64,000 nucleotides of DNA, from contig MU001670.1 of assembly GCA_010093515.1 (NCBI GenBank), positions 1,953,354-2,017,353 on the forward strand, written 5' to 3'. The position numbers were made by a program, and so were the translations under genes. The stretch is from Lineolata rhizophorae (taxonomy: Eukaryota > Ascomycota > Dothideomycetes > Lineolatales > Lineolataceae). The notes beneath the pieces are model-generated. The model was not told where the DNA came from and made no database searches. It saw only the letters and a list, made by a program, of their open reading frames with translations. Within the stretch, counting starts at the first letter, position 1, and each line of letters begins with the position of its first letter. Shown here piece after piece: positions 10,904 to 21,400 of this stretch.

Positions 10904-13900
10904 TATCTGTACTTTCGGCCAGCATGGTGACGCCTAGTATGGTGGCGCTTTACAGCTAAGTATCGTCCCATCGCACATCGCACATCGCGCTTCGCAGGAG
11001 CGACATCTACACATGGGAGGCTGCCTCCCCCCTGGGGCTGCGGAAGGCCTCAAAAGGCGATAGAAGCGAGCGGAGCTAGCTATTTCCACCCAGTCAATGA
11101 GATTTTTTTATTTATTGCCCCGCATATGAAGTTCACTAAAAAGCAATGGCTTTTGAATAGCGCGTAGGCAATAACAGTGCCCACTGAAATAGTGTGGAGT
11201 ATTCAAACGACCTTGGATGCGGACTCGAAATGAATGAGAGCACAACCAGAGATATCTCATGCAGCTAACCTTTAATTTCTACATCGATTATTTACTAAAC
11301 AACAATAGTCGGAAGCCGCCCGTTCGATTTCCAGTCCTCCCTTGCACACTTACCCCAACCTTATCCAACTCTCAAGTCTAAACCGACGAACGCGCCAACC
11401 CCCTTCCGCCCTCCATCCAACCGACACACTCTTCTCTCCACCGCACCGCCCTCCCTCCCCCTCCGGTCCTCGCTCAATCCCAGCGCATAAACCTCTCGTC
11501 TCCACACCCCGGTCCCACTTTGCAACAGCAACGAAACACGCCCTTACCAACCCAACCCTCCTCCATACGTACCCGAACCACCCATCCGCCCGCATGGCCA
11601 CCCAGCGCCATGTACCGCCCCGGCCTCCGCCTTCGTCCCCGCCTCGCCCACCGCGCCTCCCCGTTCCCACGGCCCAGCCACGCCGGACCCCGACCCAGCG
11701 CGCGCCGCAAGAGGGCCCCCGGCGCCCGCAACGCATACCCGCGCCGCCGGCTCCATGCCCGAGCGAGGTCCCTCCTCGCCGCGCTCCCGCCCCGGGAGGC
11801 CCATTCCGGCCTGCCCGGCTGGGCGCTCGAGGGCCGGTGGAGCCGAGCGGGCCGCGCCGCGTTGACGCGGCGCGGTGCCGGGGGGCGAGAGGCCCCGTGC
11901 GGATCCGACGATCGGGTGTCGGGGCGAGGCGAGGCGGGACGGAGGAAAGCTGAGGAGAGAGACAGAGCAGCCGGCGGCTTGGGCGGGTGGCTGGCTGGTT
12001 GGTTGGTTGGTTGGAGTGCGGTGCTCACGCAGGTTGTTACGTAGACGGATAGGTGGTCAGGCGCGTGGTAGGAAGGCACCTAGCTCTGTAGGCACGATGG
12101 AGATGTCCCAAGGAGCTATGGGTAGCTACTCAGCTGCTCCAGACAGCCCGCCGGTTCTCGTGGCCGTGCGGAGGCCGGAGCCGCAAGGCGCGCACTCGCA
12201 TGGATGCGCATGAACTCGATTCTTCTTTTCGCCCTACCGCTCGACGCGCCTACCTGCTACGTAGTCAGCTATTTCGACCTGCACGGGCGAAACAGAAAAA
12301 AAGAGGAGGAAAATAAGAGTCAACAGCTCAGGTCTTCGGGGCCTGAACCTCGCCGAGAGACGCCGACATGCCGACGCATCGACGACGAGCTAAGCCCAGC
12401 AGCGCTGCTGGCGCGCGCCGTGCGCGTACGTTGCGCGGGTGACCGGTGCTGCCAGACGCCGACCCCCCGACTGCCCGACTCCCCGATAACGCAAGACGAC
12501 GCGCGAGCGCAAGGCCGCAAGCACGCACGTAATGCGGTCTGGCAGAATGCAAGGGCGCCCATGACGAATCGGCGATATGCAGGGCCCTACGGCGTAGGCG
12601 TCTGAGGCTACGTCGCGGGGCCGAGGCGCGGGGTGCTTTGAAGTACGTGTGTAGTTTGTGGATACCCGCTCGGCTTGAAGGGCGAGTGGAGAGGGCAGTG
12701 AGACGGAGGAGCGAGGGTGGGAGAGGAGGGAGGGAGGGAGGGGGCAGTGGAAGGAGATACCGGGCGCCAGCGTACACGTGGGTGGACTCGCAGCGCTCCA
12801 GGGAGGTGAGTGAGGGGGTCTAGTCTCTTCCCGCATCTAGAAGCGTACGAAAGGTGCGAGTTGGTCTGGAGTACGCACGCGTGGACCCGTGGCGCTGAGG
12901 GAAGTGAGAGTGGTTGTTCTGATCTCCGTGTGTCGAGAAGCGTACGAGAGGTGCGAGTTGGACGGGAACCAAGTTCAGGAGAGCATTTTAGTTTCGTAGA
13001 TCAATTGCAACCCTAGGTACGCCGGTGCTTTGGCAGGCAGCTATTGGCGAGCTTTTTGGTACGTCGTCTAATAGCTAGCCAGCCACAACACCCACAAGAC
13101 GAACACTAGCAACACATCACGTGCAAAACCGCAGTCCCATTTCAAGAAGAATAATTCAAGTTTCCGTTTTCACAAGCTTTGCAGCTTCATTCTGGCCGAA
13201 GTGAATCCCTCATGCCCCATAGCAGGGCCGCCATCTGTGTCTATGCTCTCTCGTTCCCATTCTGTCCCCTTAGCAATAAAACCCTCCCCACGAGCTATCC
13301 TTGATTCGCTCCCGCCCGTATCGCACCCAACCCGGCCTCCTCCCTTGAAAGATACAATCGACGCACGCACCAGAGCACGCGTCCGATCCCGGATGTAAAC
13401 AAAGCACCAGGCACAACATAACAGGCACAAAGCAGTAACATGAACCGAAGACCGAAACAGCAGAGCAGAACAAGCAAGACAAACAACGCAACGCAAGCAA
13501 CGGTGCCCGAAAAAAAGGGAGAGAAAACATCGTTTGCTGTGAACAAACACCGGAAGACAGAAAAAAAGGAAAACGACCTAGACTCGGCCAGAATAATACC
13601 CATACCCTTTCCATTTCTTTCCAGGTCCCGTAAGACCTCGGCCCTGCACCGTCGCAATCGAAAACCATATCGCATACAGTAGTAATGTTGCCGATGCCCG
13701 GACCTGGGGATAGAGTGCCGAGTCGCGGGAGATAAAAATACTGTTGAAAGAAACAATACTCGAAGGGAAAAGTCGTCGAATGTCGGACTGCCGTAAGCCG
13801 AGCAGGTGTTGCTGGCTGATGATTTAAGGGATCTGACGGGATTTCGTCTATCCCGCCAGTCCCGTCCGAACAACTAGAAAATTCCCTCCTTTGAAAGAAA

Positions 13901-14590
13901 AAAAAAGCGCGTGTAATCAATGTGCTCTCGCAGGGAAAAAGAAGAGGGGGAAACAATTGCAAAGGAAAACTTGCCCATTTTAGGGGGGTTGCGAGGCGGG
14001 CGGATATGGCGCCCGCCAGGCAGGTAACGGGAAAGTGGTTCCCGAGAAGACGAAGTGTTCGTCATTACTTCCACTTTTTATGTATCCTGCCGATGTAAGC
14101 CTCCGTAAGACCATATTACCATCCCCAGGCAAGAGAACCAACGCAAACAGCATGAAGCACGGGACTGGTGACAGAGCGGACATTCCCGACTCGTAAGCCG
14201 AAAAAAAAGAAGAAAAAACAACACAGGTTAAGAAAAACAGTAAAAGAGCGCGTCATGAGTTAACAATGTGGAAGATGTCAAAGCATCCATCCTGCAACGG
14301 ACACCCCAACGCCTTCTCCGATAGAACAATAGTCGTAGCTTGTGTAGCAGAGAGCCGCCTCGCTCGGGCCCTAGTGCCGAGGAAACCCGCAATGCAAGCA
14401 CACTCGCACAAGGAGATATCGCAGGACAGAGAAGAGCTGAAAACAGAGACCAGAGCAGAGCAAAGCATGATCGCCAGCGCCAGTAGCCCTGTGCCAGGGC
14501 TACGAGAAAAGACGCCTTCGAAAGTTTCCCAGAAGCAAGAACACGATTTAAGCCGTTAATAGGTCGGTATAGCTCAAGGCTTCAAAGTGT
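10904..14590. other. long GC-rich spacer downstream of veA
   Basis: No supported gene. 11.3-12.1 kb is C/G-rich with long overlapping frames on both strands that are Pro/Arg/Ala-rich and look like composition artefacts. A (GGTT)n microsatellite lies near 11992-12013. A diverged tandem duplication lies at 12801-12980. 13.1-14.6 kb is more AT-rich and probably includes the veA 3' untranslated region. Confidence 0.5.
12801..12980. repeat. diverged tandem duplication, about 97-bp period
   Basis: Two copies of a segment beginning GGGA(G/A)GTGAG and containing GAAGCGTACGA(A/G)AGGTGCGAGTTGG start near 12801 and 12899; the shared core starts at 12840 and 12937. The 5' halves are diverged and the cores nearly identical. 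Non-coding. Confidence 0.6.
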
Positions 14591-16537
14591 TCAAACCGCG
14601 TACGGGACGCGGCGGTTGCGCTGCGTGCCGTCTGCACGGCGGTACGTCATTGCGCGCTCGTCAAGCGTCTCTTCGTCCGAATTGTCGAAGGTATGGAGCT
14701 GGTATCCGTTTCCCAAGGGCGTCGATGACACGTCGGGACGCGCGCCCTGGCGCATCGGCTGCTCGATGTGCTGCGTGTCGAATGTCTGGGAGAACGAGCG
14801 CTTGATCGGGCCCGCGCTCGGGGGGCCTTGAGGCTGGTACGAAGAACCGGGCGACGGACCGATGTCGGGCTTGCTCTCGTGCTGATAGGGATCGGCGCTC
14901 GAAACGGAGCCCGCGAGTGGGCCGGGCATGGTGTAAGCCGGCGAGATGGGCTCGATCTTGTCGACAGGCCCCTGCAAGGGCTTCAGCGGGGCAAGTTCGT
15001 GGGCGCCATTCATGCTATGAGCCGTCTGATTCGGCGTCGGCGGGATAATTGAGGGACGGTGAGCTCCTTGCTGAGCGTTGGCCTGGGAAGGCTGAGCCGG
15101 ACGGCTGTACGAGTTGTCCATGGTGGCGAAGGGAGACATCATCTGGCTAGGATGATACTGCTGGGGCTGGTGTTGCGGTTGGGGCATAGAAGCCCGACGA
15201 TAGGTGCCATTGCTATAGTCCATGCTTTCGTGACGGACGTGGTGCTGAGACTCGTATTGCGGCTGAGAGTATTGTTGACTGCTCTGCATATTGTAGCCGT
15301 AGCCCTGCGGCATTTGCATGGATGACTGCGAAGCATATGGATGCTGTGGGGGCGGTTGCTGATAAGGAGCCTGCGGCGGTGGCTGCATCATTGTACCTTG
15401 CGGTTGAGGCGCCGCCTGCGGTGGCGGCGGAGGCGGTTGTTGTTGAGGTTGCGGCTGCGAGTACTGGCCTTGGTACTGAGGAGCCGGCATCGACGGCGGA
15501 CCATAGGGCATCTGCGGAGTATACGATCCCTGGGGTGTCTGGGGAGCGGCCATGTGAGCAGGGTAGCTCTGAGCCTGCTGGTAACTCTGGGCCATATCTT
15601 GCAGGGACGGACGGCGAGGCGGTACCATCGAGGCATTGCTAGCGTTGCTGACCGAACGAGGACGCTCGATGCCCTCAAGCATGGGCTGAGGCGTCGACAT
15701 GGAATGCGGGTTGTAATCGGGCGTAGCGGTACGCCTAGCACGCTCGTACTCTTCCTCATAATCCTCACCCCAGCCCTTGTCGGGCTTGTTATCACGGCGA
15801 CGCATCCTCACGTCACGACGAATGCGAACGCGGCATCCTTGCTCGGCAACCATGCGTGACAGCGCGGTGCTCTCAGTCAGGCCAGGGAACTTCTTGGCCG
15901 AGAACACAGTGAAAGGCGATGATTTCACCTCAAGACGGTGCGAGACGTGCTGGCCGTTGATCACCTGTTGACTGTGCTCAGACGGAGCCGGAGAGCTATC
16001 CTTGCTGTCTGCGTCCTTCGCATCCTTCAACTCCTCGTACAGAGCGAAGGCGAGGCGGTACTTTCCCTCATGACGGACGGACAAATCGGGGAAGATGAAA
16101 TATCCAGCTGGCGTCGGCCGGTCGAGATAAGCCATGCCAGCGACAGGCGTACCAGTGAGGACGGGGATGGACGCAGAGTTTTGCGGGACGCGGCCCTGGG
16201 CAATGGTGCGGGCATTCTCGAGCGTCGCGTACAGGAAGAAGTTGGCATTGTACGAGAAAGTGATTTCGGCGTCACCCTCGAAGACGCGAAGCTCCACAAT
16301 CGGTGGAGGATCGACCGGTCGGCGGTCGGCGGATGCTGCAGGCCCGTGTTAACGAAGTGTTGTCCATCCCACGGGAGAGCGAAGAAGCGTCAACTTACAC
16401 TTGGCGCCCGAGCCGCAAGCTCGAGCACGCTCGGGTTGTTGGATCACGGTCATCTGATACGTGATCTTCTTCCCCTCGGTGGTGATGCGAGACGCGCTGC
16501 TGCGCGTTTCATTGGCGACGGAGACTACTGTCGCCAT
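14591..16537 (-). CDS. veA: velvet regulator VeA (VE-1)
   Basis: Two exons, 16537-16399 and 16335-14591, with a 63-bp GT-AG intron; 627 codons. The N-terminus shows the velvet signature [34 protein letters not shown], interrupted by the intron just after GSGAK. The velvet domain (PF11754, about residues 20-235) continues with [35 protein letters not shown] and [26 protein letters not shown]. The basic stretch [15 protein letters not shown] is a candidate nuclear signal. The C-terminal half is Gln/Pro-rich and disordered, ending with the conserved KRSFSQTFD and [14 protein letters not shown]. VeA binds VelB and LaeA in the nucleus and couples light to development and secondary metabolism (family knowledge). 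The frame is open upstream to an in-frame ATG at 16768; 16537 was chosen because homologues start there. Confidence 0.95.
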
Positions 16538-18700
16538 GGTGATGGTAAGAAGCACCGCAGGTGCTTGGTTGCTGAAAAGGATACGAGGCTGTGGTAACAA
16601 AGAAGGTTGGTTTGGAGTCAGCGCTTGCGGGGTGGAGACCGAGAGGGATTGTTCGACGACCCGCGCGCGAGGGTCAAAGGCGCGGGAGGGATCCTTGCGT
16701 CGAGTTGAAACGCAGGGACCCAAAGGAGCTCGCGTCGGAATAAAAAGGGCGAAGCGGAGGGAGGTCATGCTTACCTAGTAGATAAAGGCTAGAGCGCAAT
16801 GCACTGCGGAGCCCGAATCGGGGGGGTGGGTCGGTCCCGTCCCAACGGTCTCTGGAACGGCGTCAGTCTCTCTGCGGTGGAAGGGCCACGCGGACGGGGC
16901 GCGATTCGGCGGCTCGGCGTATGGGGAGGGCGAGGCGGCTGATTCGCAGCCGTCCCGTTTGCTCTGGCCGGAGAGGCGGCGCCGCGCACCCACGGTCCAG
17001 CTTGCCGTGACCAAAGAGCGCGTGCGATGACGGGGCCCACTTTACGGCGCGCGGTCGGGCAGAGAGAACAACGCTGGGGCGGCCAGACACGCGACGTGCG
17101 GCGCAGTCCCGAGCGCGCAATCGACGCCTCGCGAGAGGATTGCAGATCCGGCGGGTCGAGACGAGCCAGCGAAACGCGACGAGCTGGCTGGTGCGCGATC
17201 TTTTTTCTCGAGTTCGAGAACGCGATGCCCGGGGGGGAGAGGCAGGAAGGCTGAGCGAGGGGGGAGAGGGCCCTCTGGTCGTGCGCGCTGACGACGGGGA
17301 GAGAGAGGTGGAAGTCGGGCGAGCCAATCCACTGGTCGGGAGGGCGCAGCGCGGCGAACGGGCGGGGGCGAGCCGGGCGAAACAAACTGCAGGAATCGTG
17401 GGCGTGTGGTGCGGCGAGCCTCGAGGGCCGGCGGGAGCGCGCTCAGGCAGTCTGGAGCCGCGGCTGCGGCTGTCGCTCGCGGGGCGGCGAGCGCAATTGG
17501 CACGGGGAGCGGTTCGCGAGAGACGCAAGACGAGAGGGAGAGAGAGAGAGAGGACGAGAGAGGAGCGCAAGGAGAGCGCGAGAGCGAGGGCAAGGGCAGG
17601 GCACGTCGGTAAGAGAGGGCGCGGGCGCGGGCAGGCGACGGCAGCCGATTGCTGGTGGCAGGGCTAGGGCGCGATGGAAGACGAACGGGCGCCAGCGGCG
17701 CGGCGGCGACGGCTGAGCAAGGGAACCTGCGCTGCGCAGCGCAGCAGCAGCGCCTCGGTGCGAGATTGAATGGGACGGGGCCGGGGCCCGGGGTCGGGGA
17801 GACGGCGCGACCAAACGCCTGCCCAGCCTGCGCCTGCAGGGATCGAGGGGCGACGCGCCGACGACTCAGCGCCCGCGCCCGCGCATCAGCCCACCCCCGC
17901 GCGGCCGTTCATTGGGCCCCCGTCTGCCGAGGCACTGCCCGCGGGCCCCTGTCCCTGCCATCGCGACGTGCCCGTGCCCCCTGGTGCCCTCTCCGTCCGC
18001 CCCAAGCCAAGCAGAGCAGGTCCACCGGGCGGCCTGGGCCGCCGTCTCAGCCATGTCCACGGCGCCCGCGAAGCCATGGCTACAGCGCATGCCAGCCGGA
18101 CTATCGGCCAGTGTGAGCCTTTGCTGGGCATAACCCAACGAGCCGTGCGAACCGGAGCGAGAGCCCGGGTGCCAGGAGCGAGGGGAGCCCTGGTTCTGCC
18201 ACCAGCGCCCGCAACCCCCCTTCCCCAAACCGCCCTCCCTGGCTTGGGCCCGGCCGGCAGCAACCTCCGTGCCGCACGCACACACACGGCGGCACAAGGC
18301 AAAATGGCGGCTGCGTCGACGCCGCGCAGACCGCCGTCGCAGCCATTTGCGATCGCACAAAAAAGCAGTCCTCCCGCGCCATATCGTACGGTCTTTCCAG
18401 CTTTCCAGGTCGTCGTTGCCCTTGTACGGAATAGCATTCGAACCTTTTCCCGGGAACCGAGGCACATAGGTACGTCCCTCCACGGACGCTTTGGTTCCCT
18501 TTTTTTTTATTGGCAATGGAAGGGCGGCCGGCAGAGTGGCCTCAAGAACGGGCGGATTTTCAGCCTGGTCTACCGTACCTGCCTGCCTATGTACTCCGCA
18601 GGCCGGAACAACGGTTCGGATACCTCCTACGCACGTAGTACAGTAGTCCTTAGAGCGCCAACAGAATTAATCGGCAGCAGCAGGCCACTCGATCTCGGAT
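16538..18700. other. upstream region and probable long 5' leader of veA
   Basis: Very GC-rich. Overlapping open frames on both strands are rich in Arg, Ala, Pro and Gly and show no domain, so I treat them as compositional. A 5' leader of veA with upstream ORFs is likely because veA genes usually have long leaders, but no transcription start can be read. The in-frame 77-codon extension (16768-16538) is the only coding-like feature on the veA strand. Confidence 0.4.
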
Positions 18701-18743
18701 GAAGTTGCCGACTGTTTCCATGGAACGTCCTCTTGGACCAGGT

Positions 18744-18793
18744 AATGCTAGAAGCCGTTGACCCAGCGAATGCTAGAGGCCGTTGACCCAGTA
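18744..18793. repeat. 25-bp tandem duplication
   Basis: Two adjacent 25-bp copies (18744-18768, 18769-18793) of AATGCTAGA(A/G)GCCGTTGACC plus CAGNN, differing at few positions. Non-coding context. Confidence 0.75.
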
Positions 18794-20852
18794 GGCGGCC
18801 AGAACTAGACGACACTCGCTTTGTAGATGGAAAATGGATGGCAATTGTTAATGTGCCAACAATGTCTCCATTTTCAAGCCATAAGAAGCTTGTGCTCGGT
18901 GCTGGTGCACTATTGCCTCTCCACCACGCATCAATCCCCCCCCGGCGGCCCGGCGCCAGGCTCAGCGACGCGCGACGCGTCTCTCGCCGAAACCCGCGGC
19001 CGTCAAACATGCCCGTTCAACTTCTCGAGTTCGAAACTTCGCGTCGAACTAAAATGGAGCCGAAACCCCACTCCACCCCCCTTCGTCCTTTTTCTTCAAG
19101 TTTAAATTCGAGCTGGCGAGGCCACATCGAGACCATCGCTCCGACGAAGTGGCTTGCCGCTAGCCCTTATCCGCCGCGGCTCCCGTGAGACGGCGCGAGC
19201 TCGAACGAACGGGCGCGGCCCGCAAAAGCAAAAAAAAAAGGGAAAATAAATGGGAACCTACGCACGGACAGCCGCTCTCCCGAAAATCGAAGAGTCCCGC
19301 CTTGGTTCCTAACTAGTTTTTTCATCAGGTATTCGTCATTCTCGTCCTTGTCGAGCGGCTTTTACTGTTTGAGCTACACTTCGTATCTGAGCCGGGCGGG
19401 GCGGACGGGAGGGCGGGTTTGAATCTCTCGAGTACATAGTCCGACGAGAACTCGTTCCCACCGCTCCCGCCGCTTTTCCTGGCCTTCCCACCCCGGGGAT
19501 CGACCTTGAGCCGCCCAGATGATGGCGTTCCGAGCTCACGTGCGAGGTTCCCACGTTTCCCTACCTAAGCCTTCGTATGTACGTACGTCGTACGGGATAG
19601 CGCCTGTCCGCTGACTCGCAAATCCCTCCGAGTGTGCCATCCACCTATTTTGGGCCGGTTTCGCTATATATATCTGAATGACGATATGATATATTTATTC
19701 CGTATCGTGGTGGAGGTGTTCTGCGTGTTCGCATTTGCGAGCCCAGTTCCGAACATTGGAACGGGGAGAGGCAAACATAGCCACTGTGCCATAAAATGCG
19801 CATGTACGTAAGTACGTCGGGACGCCCGGGAATTTTGACATCTGGCTCCAGTCGCTAGGTCAGTTGTTACCTGGTCTGGATGCGAGCTGGAGCGTGGGTG
19901 CAGAGAGCCCTTTTTTTCCATATCGTGCATATGTACCCGCGTGCATTGTACATACATGCTGCACGCGGATCCCAAAATGTACGGTCCGCATACCGAGTTA
20001 CACGGGCGGGAGAAACAGGCGCGGATTACGCCGTCGTGCTGTGTGCGCACTCGGCGCCGTCCACACCCGGAACGCCGACAAGTCCTCGTTGGCTCTTATT
20101 GGAGGGGAGAACCCGGCAAGGCCTGCCTTGACGCACGCTTGCTGCTGGGCGTGTCGCACTCGCTTCGCCGCGCCGGCGGGTTGGGCAGGACGCACTTTGC
20201 TTATTCTCCGCGCCGACGCGGCACGAGAGGGAAACGGGGACCGGGGAAGGAGCTGCATGCCCTAACCGCCAGGCTTCTGCGCGGCTTCGATGGATCATGG
20301 AGGGTCCGTCGGTTCGGTTGAATTGAGCGTGAAAAGGTGTGGAGCCCCTTCTTGTCTTGGCCCTCTTATTCTGTTTAGACTTTACTAGTACGGAGTACCG
20401 TATTTCTCAACCGCACCTAGGTACAGTTCTCAGCCCACATCTCATATGTAGACTTCCCCTGCCGTAGGTGAAGCGAGTCCCCGAGCCCACAAGCCGGCGC
20501 TGGGCAGGGCAGGTTACGTCGTAGTACGTCGGACCCAGGCTGGCTGGCTGGCCGGGATGGGGGCCTAGCATGGAGCCAGAACAGAACAGAGCGTGCGCTG
20601 TCTTGTCCTCGAAAGTTCGCTTACCGTGCCTGTCTGCAAGGCGGACGAATGAATCGGATCTGCTGCATGCTGCAGCAAGCAGGCACGCCCATTTTGCAAC
20701 CGGCCAGGAATTGCTGTCGCCGAGTTTAAGAGTCTTGGTTTGAGGCCCTTTTTTTTGGCCTTCGTCTAGCAGTAGGTGTGTCTTCTGTGGACCTTCTGTC
20801 TCGCTTAGCCGGGGAAGGGGTGCAATGACGCAGAATGAGCGCCGGGCGGCGA
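18794..20852. other. gene-free spacer
   Basis: No recognisable gene. Short frames only. Several runs of the palindromic words TACGTA and GTAC (for example around 19573-19600 and 19800-19820), a pattern shared with the other spacers of this window. Confidence 0.5.
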
Positions 20853-21108
20853 CTAGAGTCGGGTAATTCGAGGGTTTGGACTATCCTTGGCCGGCGCTAT
20901 CGATTGTGACCAAAACTCGTCGCGGTCAACTGCATACGCCCGAATGGCACCACCTCGGTTCGAGCAAGGAATGGTCGCGATAGTATCCCCGTATTGTAGT
21001 CGATCCGCCAAACAGGCTGATGCGTTGGCATAATTCATGAAGGCGCTTGCTGGTTGCGTTGACCAGCAGCAATGGGTAACGAATATTCCCAACAATATAC
21101 CCGGGCAT
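20853..21108 (-). pseudogene. fragment of a TAP-like alpha/beta-hydrolase (peptidase S33 C-terminus)
   Basis: Two overlapping minus-strand frames together resemble the C-terminal TAP-like domain of secreted tripeptidyl aminopeptidase-type hydrolases: one reads YPLLLVNATS, the other NYANASACLADRLQYGD, PCSN and GAIRAYAVD, matching the family order (PLL..N..D, NA...S..FP.S, GHCS, AIRAYFVDG). The switch of frame within 80 bp, the missing catalytic GHxS histidine context and the lack of any upstream catalytic domain argue for a broken remnant. Similarity is by eye and weak; a chance match is not excluded. Confidence 0.35.
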
Positions 21109-21129
21109 AAACAGGCAATCCTTGGGAAA

Positions 21130-21213
21130 CGCGAAGGAAACTATTGTAAGAAGTGGAAGAAAAACTATTATAAAGGGTGGAAGAAAAACTTATAAGAGGT
21201 GGAAGAAACACGG
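21130..21213. repeat. short tandem array, 22-24-bp units
   Basis: Three copies starting GTGGAAGAAA at 21153, 21177 and 21199, preceded by a more diverged copy (GAAGGAAACTATTGTAAGA) near 21133. Each copy carries a TATAA-like 3' half. Non-coding. Confidence 0.7.
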
Positions 21214-21236
21214 AACTTGATAAAAGCCTTCACGAT

Positions 21237-21400
21237 GACCGGGGGAACTGAAGAAGTTCACTATTGACGATCACTTTGCGTGCTATGCCCCTACGTACCG
21301 GCATGTAGGTATATACCTTACCGACCGGGGGAACTGAAGAAGTTCACTTCTGACGATCACGTTGCGTGCTATGCCCCTACGTATGTACATACCTTACCGG
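21237..21400. repeat. 86-bp tandem duplication
   Basis: Unit 1 begins at 21237 and unit 2 at 21323, both with GACCGGGGGAACTGAAGAAG, then TTCACT, GACGATCAC.TTGCGTGCT and ATGCCCCTACGTA. The second copy lacks a few bases near its end. It directly follows the 22-24-bp array, so the locus is a compound repeat. Confidence 0.85.

Noticed and set aside
11342-12213. Long overlapping open frames on both strands (up to about 200 codons)
   Set aside because: Pro/Arg/Ala-rich in all frames, no domain, no splice pattern; explained by high GC with few stop codons.
16789-18702. Long frames on both strands upstream of veA (up to 310 codons)
   Set aside because: Composition-driven, mutually overlapping and without recognisable motifs; more likely promoter and leader of veA.
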